Shown here piece by piece: positions 53,660 to 63,788 of a stretch of DNA of 64,000 nucleotides. Source of the stretch: Rhodococcus sp. ARC_M6. GTDB lineage: Bacteria; Actinomycetota; Actinomycetes; Mycobacteriales; Mycobacteriaceae. The DNA lies in the NCBI RefSeq assembly GCF_022810305.1, contig NZ_JALGQH010000006.1, positions 62,001-126,000 on the forward strand, given 5' to 3'. Every line of letters starts with the position of its first letter. Positions within the stretch are counted from its first letter, which is position 1. Both the position numbers and the translations under genes were made by a program. Under the pieces are notes generated by a model. It saw only the letters and a list, made by a program, of their open reading frames with translations. It made no database searches and had not been told where the DNA came from.

Positions 53660-54289
53660 TCAGGCCATCTCGGGTACGTGCAGATGAGCGATCGCCAGCT
53701 CGAACTCACCTACCTCGAGCAGCCGCGCACCAGACTCACGGATTCCCGAAGTTCTGATGGTCTCGGACTCCTTCCTGCTTCCATTCATCGCCGCGGCGCT
53801 GTCGAAGGTCACCGACGACACAGCGCGACCGGCGGCAGGATCAACCAGCAAGCTGGCACTGCAGAACCCCTCGAGCTCTTCCATCGCGGGCAGGGAGACC
53901 ATCTTGTACACGTCGACGGCGCGCTCCAGGTGGCCCGGCTCGACGTGAACCCACGAGACCCGCACGCAGGCACCACGGCGTGAGCGGTGGTCGCGGTGCA
54001 GGGCGGCGATGTCCCACCGCGCGACGGTGGCGGTGCCGTGGAAGACCTCAGCCGCGCCGGCGCGGAGCTGCAGTACTGGTCCTTCACTCGCACGAAGGGA
54101 ATCCTCATCCATCCAGGAACTGGTCACGATGCACCGGCCGGAACTGCGGTCGACCAGCAGGGACAGTCCGGCGCAGCCGTCGATGCCGGCAAGCGCGGGC
54201 ATCACGGTATCGCGCATGTGTTTGATCCCGACGTCGATGAACGACGGCTGCGCATCAATGGTGGTAGAGCGTGCATACACGATCGACAC
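53660..54289 (-). CDS. Tandem ABM-like (dimeric alpha-beta barrel) protein
   Basis: 209 residues made of two similar halves: SIVYARSTTIDAQPS...LSLLVDRSSGRCIVTSSWMDEDSLRAS and VSWVHVEPGHLERA...ASLLVDPAAGRAVSSVTFDSAAAM. The pattern matches antibiotic-biosynthesis-monooxygenase-like domains, so one polypeptide may form the barrel usually made by a dimer. The GTG at 54289 has GAGGAG 7 nt upstream. No neighbours suggest a pathway. Confidence 0.65.
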   Translation of the reverse strand: MSIVYARSTTIDAQPSFIDVGIKHMRDTVMPALAGIDGCAGLSLLVDRSSGRCIVTSSWMDEDSLRASEGPVLQLRAGAAEVFHGTATVARWDIAALHRDHRSRRGACVRVSWVHVEPGHLERAVDVYKMVSLPAMEELEGFCSASLLVDPAAGRAVSSVTFDSAAAMNGSRKESETIRTSGIRESGARLLEVGEFELAIAHLHVPEMA

Positions 54290-54403
54290 CCTTCTCCTCT
54301 GGCAGCGCCCCGACGGCGCCGACGGGTCAATCCCCCATCTCTCACACTCCTCCACCGGACCGAATCGAAGCAATGACGAATACGGACCTGTGCGCGAAAG
54401 AAT

Positions 54404-54694
54404 GTGCGCGCAGCGAAGAAGACTCTCGGCGACGCCGGCTGGAAGCCCGGATCCGACGGTGTTCTGACCAAGGGCGGTCACGCTCTGCACCTGACAGTCA
54501 TCTTCGCCAACGTCCTCGATAGCACCTCTGCCGCAGCCGAATACGCAATGAAGCAGTGGCAGGAACTCGGAGCGAAGGTGGAGTTGCGCGGCGGTGACAA
54601 CAACTTCAACATCTCCAACACGTTCGCGGCGAAGGACCTGACCTCGTGGTCGATCTCGATCGGACTGACCGTCCAGAGCGACAAGGCAAGCGCG
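54404..54694 (+). pseudogene. Fragment of a family 5 substrate-binding protein
   Basis: About 97 codons encode AAKKTLGDAGWKPGSDGVLT, YAMKQWQELGAKVELRGGD and ISNTFAAKDLTSWSISIG, the middle of a DppA-like binding protein. Neither lipobox nor C-terminal part is present, and the frame runs into unrelated sequence near 54694. A remnant of a third transporter binding protein. Confidence 0.7.
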
Positions 54695-54975
54695 GCAAGC
54701 ACCAAGAGTGAGCCCCCGATGCGCGCGAATACTCCACTCTCGAGAATGACGATTGCCGCGCCGCTAACTAATAGAGCGAGCATGTAGAGCAATTTGAGTA
54801 TCTTCCAGGGCACAGAATTTGGCCTTGCCTTGAAAGGCGTGTCTCGCTGTTCGTTCCATGTCGTTCTACTATGCGAGAAAACCGGAACCAGAGGCACTTT
54901 GACCGCGTTGCCCTTTGACAACTCCCCCGCCACCATGTTCGGTAAGTAGAGCTGGGAAAAAGACGAAAGCGCCAC
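54478..54975 (-). other. Chimeric frame: truncated small membrane protein?
   Basis: About the first 95 codons (54975 to about 54690) encode a plausible membrane protein with two spans (ILKLLYMLALLVSGAAIVILES and IGGSLLVLAALALSLW); the remainder is antisense to the binding-protein remnant. Probably the 5' end of a gene cut at the same junction. No ribosome site is evident. Confidence 0.3.
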
Positions 54976-54997
54976 ACCGATGTGAGGAGCAGAGTTA

Positions 54998-56389
54998 ATG
55001 CCAGAACCGAGAAGAGCCGACCACTCCGACTACGTTTCCGTAAATCCGATCTTTTCCAGACCTGGCGAAGATTCGGTTGCCTCGAAGTACACCCTCGAAC
55101 CTGACGGGATGCTCCCCGAAACCGCGTATCAGATCGTCCACGACGAAACGATGCTCGACGGCAATGCCCGCCTTAATCTCGCCACATTTGTGGGCACGTG
55201 GATGGACGATCACGCCACTCGCCTTTACACCGAATCGTTCGACAAGAACATGATCGACAAGGACGAGTATCCGCAGACCGCTGCAATCGAGACGTATTGC
55301 TGGCGAATTCTCGCTGATTTGTGGCACGCACCGTCACCGAAGGACGCGATCGGAACGTCGACCATCGGTTCCTCCGAGGCCTGCATGCTGGGTGGGCTCG
55401 CTCTCAAACGACGCTGGCAGCACGCACGCCGAGCTGCCGGCAAGCCGACGGATCGACCGAACATGGTCATGAGTTCGGCAGTGCAGGTGTGCTGGGAGAA
55501 ATTCTGCAACTACTGGGACGTCGAAGCGCGATACGTACCGATCAGCGAGGAGCATCGCACCCTCGACGGGCATGACCTTGACAAGTACGTCGACGAGAAC
55601 ACCATCGGGGTTGTCGCGATCATGGGAGTTACATACACGGGCATGTACGAGCCCGTGCTCGAAATTTCCAACGCACTCGACGCAATCCAGGCAAAGACCG
55701 GTCTGGACGTCCCCATTCACGTCGACGGAGCTTCGGGCGCAATGATCGCGCCGTTCCTTCAACCGGAAATCGAGTGGGACTTCCGTCTTCCACGGGTGCA
55801 CTCGATAAATACATCGGCTCACAAATATGGACTGGTCTATCCGGGACTGGGCTGGGTGGTGTGGCGGTCGGAAGATCTACTCCCGGATGATCTCGTATTC
55901 AAGGTCAGCTATCTCGGCGGCAGCATGCCGACCTTCGCGCTTAATTTTTCCCGTCCCGGCGCGCAGGTGATCCTGCAGTTCTACTTGTTCCTTCGACTGG
56001 GACGCGACGGATATCGCAGCATCCAACAGTCCTCGCAGGACGTCGCGAAGTTCCTGGCGGAGGGCATCGGAAAACTCGACGCCTTCGAGCTCTGGAACGA
56101 CGGCACCGACATTCCGGTCTTCGCGTGGCGTCTCAAGCCCGGGCACACAGAAAATTGGACCCTCTACGACCTGTCGGATCGCCTTCGCTCCAAGGGCTGG
56201 CTGGTTCCCGCGTACCCGATGCCCGACAACCTGACCGACCTCACCGTTCAACGCATCGTCGTGCGGAACGGCTTGAGTATGGACTTGGCGGCAAGCCTGT
56301 TGCGCGTCATCGAGGAAGAAACCGCATTCCTCGACGAACTCGCCACTCCGATGCCCCGGCCACGCGTCACCGAAGGCTTCCATCACTGA
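54998..56389 (+). CDS. gadB: Glutamate decarboxylase
   Basis: PLP enzyme converting glutamate to GABA and CO2, consuming a proton; 463 residues, the usual length. The PLP lysine is K276 in NTSAHKYG, HVDGASGAMIAPF (241-253) holds the cofactor aspartate, and GTSTIGSSEA is the phosphate-binding loop. The C-terminal VTEGFHH resembles the pH-sensing C-terminus of bacterial Gad proteins. GGAG precedes the ATG. No antiporter gene lies alongside. Followed by a terminator. Confidence 0.93.
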   Translation: MPEPRRADHSDYVSVNPIFSRPGEDSVASKYTLEPDGMLPETAYQIVHDETMLDGNARLNLATFVGTWMDDHATRLYTESFDKNMIDKDEYPQTAAIETYCWRILADLWHAPSPKDAIGTSTIGSSEACMLGGLALKRRWQHARRAAGKPTDRPNMVMSSAVQVCWEKFCNYWDVEARYVPISEEHRTLDGHDLDKYVDENTIGVVAIMGVTYTGMYEPVLEISNALDAIQAKTGLDVPIHVDGASGAMIAPFLQPEIEWDFRLPRVHSINTSAHKYGLVYPGLGWVVWRSEDLLPDDLVFKVSYLGGSMPTFALNFSRPGAQVILQFYLFLRLGRDGYRSIQQSSQDVAKFLAEGIGKLDAFELWNDGTDIPVFAWRLKPGHTENWTLYDLSDRLRSKGWLVPAYPMPDNLTDLTVQRIVVRNGLSMDLAASLLRVIEEETAFLDELATPMPRPRVTEGFHH

Positions 56390-56404
56390 CCTGCTGAACA
56401 GAAA

Positions 56405-56446
56405 AAACTGCCGTCGGCTCCCCCTTTCAGGGACCGACGGCAGTTT
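56405..56446. terminator. Bidirectional terminator between gadB and lipoprotein gene
   Basis: AAACTGCCGTCGG and CCGACGGCAGTTT form a 13-bp stem with A-tract upstream and T-tract downstream, so it fits intrinsic termination from both sides. Confidence 0.85.
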
Positions 56447-56463
56447 CTATTCAGAGTTGAAAA

Positions 56464-56973
56464 TCAAGCACACGCAGGCGACGTCAGGTTCGCAACCGGA
56501 AGAATCGCGCAAGCGGTGGTCTTCGAAAGCTTCCACACGCCATCGGAGTACACGAAGGACGCCTGAGCGCCCTGACCGAGCGGCTGTCCGTTGACGATGA
56601 TGTTCAAGGAAGCCGAAGCAGTATCGCTACCCGTGTCGATGACCGGGTCGAGAATCTCGACCGTAGCGTTGGCAGCCTTGGCAGCTGCGGCAACCTGGTT
56701 CATCAGCTCGGGATCAGCCTCGGCACCCTCGACGAGGTTGGCACGCTCCGCGACGGGAACACTCTCGTCGAGGCCCTTGACCAGAAGTGCATTGAGGTCG
56801 GCAGCCGACGGCAGCGCTACCGAGGTTGTTTCAGGAGCGGCCGTCGTGGTCTTGGTAGTCGTCTTCGGGGTCTCGGTCTCGCTGGAACTGCAGGCAGTCA
56901 TCGTCAGGGCCGCTGCAATCGCGACGGCTGCGACGGTCATGTTACGAAGCTTCAACTTCTCAGTCCTATCCAT
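56464..56973 (-). CDS. Mtb12-like low-molecular-weight antigen lipoprotein
   Basis: 169 residues. Lipobox MTAC (C28), Thr/Ala/Pro-rich linker, then a small alpha-beta domain with LPSAADLNALLVKGLDE, RANLVEGAE, ASFVYSDGVWKLSKTTACAIL. This order recalls M. tuberculosis MTB12 (Rv2376c) family secreted proteins. Two cysteines near the C-terminus may form a disulfide. ATG at 56973 taken over an upstream one at 57012. Confidence 0.75.
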   Translation of the reverse strand: MDRTEKLKLRNMTVAAVAIAAALTMTACSSSETETPKTTTKTTTAAPETTSVALPSAADLNALLVKGLDESVPVAERANLVEGAEADPELMNQVAAAAKAANATVEILDPVIDTGSDTASASLNIIVNGQPLGQGAQASFVYSDGVWKLSKTTACAILPVANLTSPACA

Positions 56974-57067
56974 TCCGGTGTTCACATACGAGCGCACCAT
57001 AAACGTGGGCACTCGCGGTCCTTCATCACATTACCCAACGGTAAGTGTGGAAAGTCTAAGGATCTCC

Positions 57068-58417
57068 TCAGAGTAGGCTGCCGAGCGCATCCGCCACTTG
57101 GAGATACGCGTCGTCGTCGGGAAATGTTTTGGCGATTCCTGTTCCCGTGGAACGGGTTTCGAACCGGACCGTGACCACACCGTGTCCAGCACCCTGCACC
57201 CAACCGTGTCCGAATTCTGGATGGCTCACGTCCAGACCGGGGTGCCAGTATCTCTCCGGAACCCGAGCCGGCACCGGTGCGTCGGGTTCGTCCGACACCG
57301 TTTCAACCAGATACCCCGGCACATCCTGGTCGAGTTCCGGAAACAACGACCCTTGACGGACGGTCGACAGCCCGGCAAAACCCACCCCGACAAGCCGGAT
57401 CGGACCCAACTCCAACGGATCGATCACCTGTTTCTGCGCAGTCGCGATCAGGATCGCGCGGTCGAGGGTTGCATACGGCAGGGTCACTGATCGGGTCAGG
57501 ACACTCATATCGGATTTCCGGAGCTTGAGTACCACAGTCCGAGCAGCGCGGCCGTCCTTCTCCAGTCTGGAATAGGCAGAGCCACCACTGTTTTCGACCG
57601 CAGCACGCAACTGCGCCAACGTCACGATGTCGGTGGCGTACGTCGATTCTGCACTGATCTGCTTGGACTCCGCACGCTCCGCGACCGGACGATCGTCGAT
57701 GCCCTGAGCCAGCCGGTGCAGGCCCGGCCCCACCGTTGTGCCCAGGATCGATGCAACCTCCGCAGGAGGTGTCCGCACAAACCCGCCGATGGTCACGATC
57801 CCGAGCCGTTTAAGTTTCTCCTCCGCCACCGGACCGATTCCCCACAGCTTGCGTACCGGCAACGGATCGAGCAGATCCCGCTGCTGACCAGGCGGAACCA
57901 CCGCAACGCCATTCGGTTTGGCCAGGCCCGACGCAATTTTGGCCACCTGCTTGCCGGCCCCCGCACCGATGGACGCAACCAATCCCGTCTCGGCCAGGAC
58001 GAGAGCACGAATGTCCTCACAGAACGCGCGAACCTCATCGGCACCGGCGCCCGCCAGTTCCGTCGGCTCACCGAATGCCTCGTCCACTGACAACTGTTCC
58101 AGCACCGGCATTCGCAGCCTCAACGCGTCAAATGCCTGCTTGCTCAGCACCGAATAGAGCGACATCCGCGGCGGAAGAACTACTCCCCCACCGCCCACCA
58201 ATCGACGTGCCTGATGCATCGGCATAGCGGAGCGAGCCCCGAAAGCACGGGCCTCGTAACTACAACCGGCAACCACACCCCGGCCACCCAGACCGCCCAC
58301 CATCACCGGGCGGCCCCGCAAAGTCGGACGAGTCAACTGCTCGGCGGAAGCGAAAAACGCATCCATGTCGAGATGAAGTACCCACCTTCGACTTCGCGTC
58401 GGGTCAGCGTGATTCAT
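57068..58417 (-). CDS. dinX: Y-family DNA polymerase IV, DinX-type
   Basis: Translesion polymerase, 449 residues, longer than E. coli DinB because of a C-terminal extension ending [12 protein letters not shown]. Catalytic D17 ([10 protein letters not shown]) and D112-E113 (SVDEAF); helix-hairpin-helix [18 protein letters not shown]. The position next to ileS and close to lspA matches mycobacterial dinX. The ATG at 58417 lies inside the 3' end of the TfoX-domain gene (14-bp overlap). Confidence 0.88.
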   Translation of the reverse strand: MNHADPTRSRRWVLHLDMDAFFASAEQLTRPTLRGRPVMVGGLGGRGVVAGCSYEARAFGARSAMPMHQARRLVGGGGVVLPPRMSLYSVLSKQAFDALRLRMPVLEQLSVDEAFGEPTELAGAGADEVRAFCEDIRALVLAETGLVASIGAGAGKQVAKIASGLAKPNGVAVVPPGQQRDLLDPLPVRKLWGIGPVAEEKLKRLGIVTIGGFVRTPPAEVASILGTTVGPGLHRLAQGIDDRPVAERAESKQISAESTYATDIVTLAQLRAAVENSGGSAYSRLEKDGRAARTVVLKLRKSDMSVLTRSVTLPYATLDRAILIATAQKQVIDPLELGPIRLVGVGFAGLSTVRQGSLFPELDQDVPGYLVETVSDEPDAPVPARVPERYWHPGLDVSHPEFGHGWVQGAGHGVVTVRFETRSTGTGIAKTFPDDDAYLQVADALGSLL

Positions 58418-58760
58418 CGGCGATAATGGGCAATTTCTTCTTCGGCGATTTCTTCTTGGGCAGCGGCAACGCGTCAGCAGTTCGCTGGATAAATGCCTGA
58501 AGTTCCTCGACGTCGTCCAGACCCTCTCGAGGCACCCGGTAGTAGTCTTTGGCTCCCGGATACGGCGGTGCCAACTCCGCCATCGATACAAACTCCCCAC
58601 TGACCTTTGTGGGTTTGACGAACAGCAGATCGCCGCAGATCAGGCCAACGATCTTCTCGTCGCAATACAACCCGTACTCACCGAACATAGCCCGGGCACG
58701 GACGTCGAGCGGCTCCAACTGTTCCAGGATCCACGCGACCGTGTCTTTGCTCGAGCTCAT
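58404..58760 (-). CDS. TfoX N-terminal-domain protein
   Basis: 118 residues. [31 protein letters not shown] is the TfoX N-terminal fold (named after the Sxy/TfoX competence regulator); no C-terminal HhH half. The tail [14 protein letters not shown] is basic. It overlaps dinX by 14 bp, so the two are co-translated. A stand-alone role is unknown. Confidence 0.8.
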   Translation of the reverse strand: MSSSKDTVAWILEQLEPLDVRARAMFGEYGLYCDEKIVGLICGDLLFVKPTKVSGEFVSMAELAPPYPGAKDYYRVPREGLDDVEELQAFIQRTADALPLPKKKSPKKKLPIIADESR

Positions 58761-58765
58761 GCCAG

Positions 58766-58814
58766 CACGCTACTCCGGCGCCCCGACACATTTCGGGGCA
58801 CCGGAGTCAGCGTG
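58766..58814 (-). terminator. Hairpin between ileS and TfoX-domain gene
   Basis: CACGCT-ACTCCGG-GCCCCGA pairs with TCGGGGC-CCGGAGT-AGCGTG in a long stem just after the ileS stop. It probably ends the ileS message. Confidence 0.75.
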
Positions 58815-58832
58815 CATTAGGCCTACTTGTAC

Positions 58833-61800
58833 TCAGGCCTTCGTGATCGCGGCGCGGATTCCCTCAGCGAGGTCCACAGCGTCGCTACCGGCCTCACCGA
58901 CGGAGAATTCGACCGCCAGAACCTCACCGGCGATCATGTCACCGTGGCGCTGTGCCCAGTCCTTGCGATCCTCAGGTACCTCGAGGATGACCTTGATGCG
59001 GTCCGACACGGCGAGACCGGCATTGCGGCGTGCATCCTGCAATTCACGGACACGGTCCTTGGCCCAACCCTCAGCCTCGAGCTCTTCGGTCACGGCCGAG
59101 TCGAGAACAACCAGGCCGATGCCATCGGGAAGAGCAGCCGTTGAATCAGGTTCTGCTGCAACCAGTTTCTGCGTGTACTCCTCCGGAAGGAGTTCAATTC
59201 CGGCGGCGACGACAACGCCGTCGGCGTTCTCGGTCCAGTCGCCGGCCTTCACTGCCTTGATGACGGTCTGCACGGACTTGCCCAGACGCGGGCCGGCAGC
59301 GCGCGCGTTGACCACAATCTCGAAGCGACCGTGAGCGTCGACGTCGTCCGTGAGATCGACCTTCTTGACGTTGACCTCGTCGGCGATCAAGCCGAGGAAC
59401 GGACGCAGACGCTCAGAATCGGGCGCAGCGACAGTGACCTCGGGCAGCGGCAACCGAACCCGCAGGTTCTGTGCCTTACGCAGGCTCAGCACGGTGGAGC
59501 AGACCACACGCACGTCATCCATCGCGGAAACCAGTTCAGGGTTGGCCGGCAATTCCGACGCCTCCGGCCAATCAGCCAGGTGCACCGAACGTTCACCGGT
59601 CAATCCGCGCCAGATCACTTCGGACACCAACGGCAGCAGCGGCGCAGCCAAACGCGTGACTACTTCGAGAACAGTGTGGAGCGTGTCGATCGCGTCGCGA
59701 TCCTCATCCCAGAAACGTGAACGTGAGCGTCGCACATACCAATTGGTGAGTGCATCACAGAACAAGCGCAATTCGTCGCAGGCACCGGAGATGTCGTTAG
59801 CCTCGAGAGCGTCGGTGATGACATCGCGAGTACTCGCGAGCTTCGCCAAGATGTACTGGTCGAGGATGTTCTCCGAATCCGTACGCCACACACCGGATTC
59901 CGGTGCATACAACTGTAGGAAGCTCCAGGCATTCCACAGCGGCAGCAGCGCTTGGCGAACACCTTCGCGAATGCCCTGCTCGGTGACAACAAGGTTTCCA
60001 CCACGCAGGATCGGCGAGGACATCAGGAACCAGCGCATGGCATCACTGCCGTCGCGGTTGAACACCTCCTTGACATCCGGGTAGTTGCCCTTGGACTTGC
60101 TCATCTTCAATCCGTCGTCACCGAGGACGATGCCGTGTGCCACAACAGTTTTGAACGCGGGACGATCAAACAATGCGGTAGCGAGCACGTGCAGGTTGTA
60201 GAACCAGCCGCGCGTCTGACCGTTGTACTCGACGATGAAATCGCCGGGGTAGTGAGTCTCGAACCAATCCTGGTTCTCGAAGGGGTAGTGAACCTGAGCG
60301 AACGGCATGGAACCTGATTCGAACCAGCAGTCCAGAACCTCGGGCACCCGACGCATCATCGACTTGCCGGTCGGGTCGTCCGGGTTGGGACGGACCAAAT
60401 CGTCGATCACCGGACGGTGCAGATCGGCCGGGCGCACGCCGAAGTCTGCCTCCAGCTGATCGAGCGAACCGTATACATCCATGCGCGGGTACTGCGGATC
60501 GTCGGACATCCACACCGGGATCGGACTGCCCCAGTAGCGGTTTCGGCTGATGTTCCAGTCGCGAGCACCTTCGAGCCACTTACCGAACTGGCCGTCGCGG
60601 ATATGGTCGGGCACCCACGTGATGCCCTGGTTGAGCTCGACCATGCGGTCGCGGAACTTGGTGACGGAAACGAACCACGACGGAACTGCCATGTAGATAA
60701 GCGGCTGACCACTGCGCCAACTGTGCGGGTACGAGTGCTCAATCGTCTCGTGCCGCAACAACTTTCCGGCAGCCTTGAGATCCTTGATGATGACCGGGTT
60801 CGCATCGAAGACCATCAAGCCCTCGTACGTCGGCACCATCGACGTGAACTTTCCGCCAGCGTCGAGAGGCTGAACGACCTCGATACCGTTGGCAGTAGCG
60901 ACATCCATATCCTCTTCACCGAAAGCTGGTGCGAGGTGGACGATTCCGGTTCCCGAATCCACGGTGACATAGTCGGCGGACAAAACGACATGCGAATTCG
61001 GATGTCCCACAAAGAAATCGAACGGCGGGGTGTAAGACAATCCGACGAGTTCGCTGCCCTTGTGGCGCGAAACCACCTCGGGCTCCTCCCCCAGCTCACG
61101 CGCGTAATGACCGACGCGAGCTTCCGCCAACACATACCGCTTGCCGTCCAAGCCGAGTACCTGGACATAGTCGATCTCGGGGTGCACCGCTGTCGCCAAG
61201 TTGGAAGGAAGCGTCCACGGCGTCGTGGTCCAGATGATCGCGTTGGCGCCGTCGAGAGGCGAACCCGGCGCCACCAACGGCATGTCGACCGTGACAGCCG
61301 GATCCTGACGCATCTTGTACGCGTCATCCAGCTTGGTTTCCTGGTTGGACAGCGGCGTCTGCTCGTACCAGCTGTACGGCAGGACGCGGAATCCCTGGTA
61401 GATCAGGCCCTTGTCGAAAAGTTCCTTGAACGCCCACATGACCGACTCCATGAAGTCGATATCGAGGGTCTTGTAGTCGTTGTCGAAATCGACCCAGCGA
61501 GCCTGACGGGTGACGTACTCACGCCAGTCATCGGTGTACTTGAGTACCGACGACCTGCAGTAGTCGTTGAACTTGGCGAGACCCATGACGTCGATCTCGG
61601 ACTTGTCCTTGATGCCGAGCTGCTTCTCGGCCTCGAGCTCAGCCGGCAGTCCGTGGCAGTCCCAACCGAATCGGCGTTCGACCTTGCGGCCCCGCATGGT
61701 CTGGAAACGCGGCACGAGGTCCTTGACGTAGCCCGTCAGCAAGTGACCGTAGTGGGGCAAACCATTGGCGAACGGCGGGCCGTCGTAGAAGACGAACTCC

Positions 61801-61946
61801 TCGTTGCCGTCGCGATTGGCAACAGACGCCCGGAAGGTGTCGTCGTCAGCCCACTCTTTCAGGACCTTTTCTTCCAGAACCGGAAACTTGACCCCGGTAT
61901 CGGCGGGGACGCCGTAATCGACTTTGGGGTACCCGTTACTCGCCAC
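58833..61946 (-). CDS. ileS: Isoleucyl-tRNA synthetase
   Basis: Charges tRNA-Ile; 1037 residues. HIGH motif HYGH at 65-68, KMSKS at 614-618, a CP1 editing domain between, and the C-terminal anticodon-binding region [11 protein letters not shown]. The GTG at 61946 has AGGAG 7 nt upstream; the in-frame extension to 62054 lies inside the T-box leader and is not coding. Translation is expected to be controlled by the T-box. Confidence 0.97.
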   Translation of the reverse strand: MASNGYPKVDYGVPADTGVKFPVLEEKVLKEWADDDTFRASVANRDGNEEFVFYDGPPFANGLPHYGHLLTGYVKDLVPRFQTMRGRKVERRFGWDCHGLPAELEAEKQLGIKDKSEIDVMGLAKFNDYCRSSVLKYTDDWREYVTRQARWVDFDNDYKTLDIDFMESVMWAFKELFDKGLIYQGFRVLPYSWYEQTPLSNQETKLDDAYKMRQDPAVTVDMPLVAPGSPLDGANAIIWTTTPWTLPSNLATAVHPEIDYVQVLGLDGKRYVLAEARVGHYARELGEEPEVVSRHKGSELVGLSYTPPFDFFVGHPNSHVVLSADYVTVDSGTGIVHLAPAFGEEDMDVATANGIEVVQPLDAGGKFTSMVPTYEGLMVFDANPVIIKDLKAAGKLLRHETIEHSYPHSWRSGQPLIYMAVPSWFVSVTKFRDRMVELNQGITWVPDHIRDGQFGKWLEGARDWNISRNRYWGSPIPVWMSDDPQYPRMDVYGSLDQLEADFGVRPADLHRPVIDDLVRPNPDDPTGKSMMRRVPEVLDCWFESGSMPFAQVHYPFENQDWFETHYPGDFIVEYNGQTRGWFYNLHVLATALFDRPAFKTVVAHGIVLGDDGLKMSKSKGNYPDVKEVFNRDGSDAMRWFLMSSPILRGGNLVVTEQGIREGVRQALLPLWNAWSFLQLYAPESGVWRTDSENILDQYILAKLASTRDVITDALEANDISGACDELRLFCDALTNWYVRRSRSRFWDEDRDAIDTLHTVLEVVTRLAAPLLPLVSEVIWRGLTGERSVHLADWPEASELPANPELVSAMDDVRVVCSTVLSLRKAQNLRVRLPLPEVTVAAPDSERLRPFLGLIADEVNVKKVDLTDDVDAHGRFEIVVNARAAGPRLGKSVQTVIKAVKAGDWTENADGVVVAAGIELLPEEYTQKLVAAEPDSTAALPDGIGLVVLDSAVTEELEAEGWAKDRVRELQDARRNAGLAVSDRIKVILEVPEDRKDWAQRHGDMIAGEVLAVEFSVGEAGSDAVDLAEGIRAAITKA

Positions 61947-62192
61947 TGCGATCTCCTCGTGCCTGTCCGACTCGGCACGGGGACGATAAGTGCGCATCTG
62001 CGTACGTACCGCGGTACCACCCCGCTTGCAACACGTGAATCCGGCGACGTTCACCTTCCGGACTTCCGGTTACCTCTCTGATCGAGCTGTGACGGGCTCA
62101 CCCGTTCGGTTCTACTGAGTGCCCGGCAGGCTCGATTGCCTACTGAATCACCGTTCTTCCGAAGGCTCCCCGGTGATAGCCGGTTCATCGCC
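61947..62192 (-). promoter_or_regulatory. Actinobacterial ileS T-box riboswitch
   Basis: The conserved T-box AAGCGGGGTGGTACCGCGG is at 62027-62009. Stem I (GGCGATGAACCGGC...CCGGGGAGCC, 62192 downward) is short and shows the isoleucine specifier AUC (62177-62175). Actinobacterial ileS T-boxes are known to have an ultrashort stem I and to act on translation: uncharged tRNA-Ile pairs with the bulge and exposes the ribosome site, here next to GTG 61946. A CTAATTAGGATTTA region just upstream may hold the -10. Confidence 0.92.
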
Positions 62193-62230
62193 AGATAAAT
62201 CCTAATTAGCCTGTGTTCGTGTCGACCAGT

Positions 62231-62512
62231 CTAATGCTCGTCGTTTTCATTCGCTGATCCGCCATCGGTGTGCGCAGAATCGGGCGCGTCCCCGGAATCC
62301 GGGATCGGCCCGGCCCCGGAGACAGCGGACCGATCCGGCTCATCCAACGGCAGAACCGCCCTCTTGCTGGTCAGCGCACTGACCAGCAAGAGAACGGCAC
62401 CTGCGATGCAAATTGCGATACAAGCCCACGCCCAGACAATCGAACCGGTTGCCAGAGCAATGACCAGGAACGCGAATCCTGCCGCAGCGAGAACTATCGT
62501 CGAGACCAGCAC
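62231..62512 (-). CDS. Small membrane protein
   Basis: 93 residues with two N-terminal membrane spans (STIVLAAAGFAFLVIALATG and WACIAICIAGAVLLLVSALTS) and a polar, acidic Gly/Asp/Ser C-terminal tail of about 45 residues. GTG start with AGAGGG 6 nt upstream. Lies between wag31 and ileS, where Rhodococcus and Nocardia also carry a small membrane gene. Function unknown. Confidence 0.7.
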   Translation of the reverse strand: MLVSTIVLAAAGFAFLVIALATGSIVWAWACIAICIAGAVLLLVSALTSKRAVLPLDEPDRSAVSGAGPIPDSGDAPDSAHTDGGSANENDEH

Positions 62513-62559
62513 GTGTCACCCTCTACCGGTGTCGCCGCTGACCGTCGAGAATCTCTCGG

Positions 62560-63384
62560 TCAGCTGTTTCCCTTTGCGAACGACGGGCTGAAAGATTCCT
62601 GGCCACCGTCGACCGGCACTGCGGAACCGCGCTGTTCGAGCTCTTCGAGCTGCGATTCCAGGTAGGACTTGAGACGCACCCGGTACTCACGTTCGAACGT
62701 CTTGAGCTGCTCGATACGGCCTTCGAGGACCGAACGCTGCTGGTTGATCGTCGCCATGATCTCGGTGTGCTTCTTCTCGGCGTCTGCCTTGAGAGCATCG
62801 GCCTTCTCCTGAGCCTGACGAAGCTGGGTCTCGGAGCGAGTCTGCGCGTCGGTGAGCATTGCTTCCGACTTGTTGCGCGCGTCAGAGATCATGCCGTCGG
62901 CCTTGCTGCGAGCTTCGCTCATCAGCTGCTCGGAGTTGGTACGAGCGCTTCCGAGCAACTGCTCGGACTCCGCCTTGGCATCACCGGTGAGGCGATCAGC
63001 CATCTCCTGCGCCAGGCCGAGGACCTTGGCTGCCTGCATGTGTGTGTCAGCGCTCTGCGGTACCGGAGCTGCTGCGGCCACGGGGACCGGTGCCACGACG
63101 GGAGCGGGCTTGGGAGCCTCGACCACGCGAGCCGGTTCAGGCTTGGGCTGCGGAGCAACCGGAGCAGCCTGCGCACCAGCGGGCGCCTTCTTCGCGGCGG
63201 CAAGTTCCTGATCCAGCTCACCTACGCGCTGATGCAAATCTGCATTTTCTTCGATGAGCTGCGACAGTGCCTGCTCGACGAGATCAAGAAAAGCGTCGAC
63301 CTCGTCTTCGTTGTAGCCACGCTTGCCGATAGGCGGCTTGCTGAACGCAACGTTGTGCACGTCAGCTGGAGTCAGTTGCGGCAT
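62560..63384 (-). CDS. wag31: Polar growth scaffold DivIVA/Wag31
   Basis: 274 residues. N-terminal DivIVA domain ([34 protein letters not shown], with the phenylalanine/arginine membrane tip), a Pro/Ala-rich linker (about 65-110), and a long coiled coil (about 115-250) that assembles at cell poles. Essential scaffold for apical wall growth in mycolate bacteria. Followed by the small membrane gene; yggT lies upstream in the usual sepF-yggT-wag31 order. Confidence 0.95.
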   Translation of the reverse strand: MPQLTPADVHNVAFSKPPIGKRGYNEDEVDAFLDLVEQALSQLIEENADLHQRVGELDQELAAAKKAPAGAQAAPVAPQPKPEPARVVEAPKPAPVVAPVPVAAAAPVPQSADTHMQAAKVLGLAQEMADRLTGDAKAESEQLLGSARTNSEQLMSEARSKADGMISDARNKSEAMLTDAQTRSETQLRQAQEKADALKADAEKKHTEIMATINQQRSVLEGRIEQLKTFEREYRVRLKSYLESQLEELEQRGSAVPVDGGQESFSPSFAKGNS

Positions 63385-63500
63385 GGAAGGATCCCTTCAC
63401 GCGTCATTAGGCGGTCTAGCAAGCATTCAGCTACAGCACGGTGTACGTAGCGGCGAACCGCCACACGAGCTATGGGTTCCATTCTGGCACACCCGCTCTA

Positions 63501-63788
63501 CTACCGCGCCGAGCCGACAACCGACATCAGGATGATGACGATGAAAAGCAAGACCATGATGGATAGATCCAGGCGAACTCCACCCAAGTTGATCGGAGGG
63601 ATCAACTTGCGAAGAAGTTTCACCGGCGGATCGGTGATAGTGAAAACTGCTTCGAGAATGACTGCGACCACTCCCGACGGTCGCCAGTCTCTGGCGAACG
63701 AACGAACGAACTCGACTATTACTCTGCCGATCAGCAAAAGCCAGAACAGCACCAGCACGAGATAGATCACATCAAAAAGCGCGCTCAC
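63501..63788 (-). CDS. YggT-family membrane protein
   Basis: 95 residues with two spans (FDVIYLVLVLFWLLLIGRVIVEF and LDLSIMVLLFIVIILMSVVG) around the conserved FTITDPPVKLLRKLIPP. The homologue in mycobacteria lies between sepF and wag31 and is thought to help cell division or osmotic tolerance. GTG at 63788 chosen over an upstream in-frame ATG. Confidence 0.85.
   Translation of the reverse strand: MSALFDVIYLVLVLFWLLLIGRVIVEFVRSFARDWRPSGVVAVILEAVFTITDPPVKLLRKLIPPINLGGVRLDLSIMVLLFIVIILMSVVGSAR

Noticed and set aside
61947-62054. N-terminal extension of ileS (start at 62054)
   Set aside because: Lies inside the T-box including its conserved sequence; GTG at 61946 has the ribosome site.
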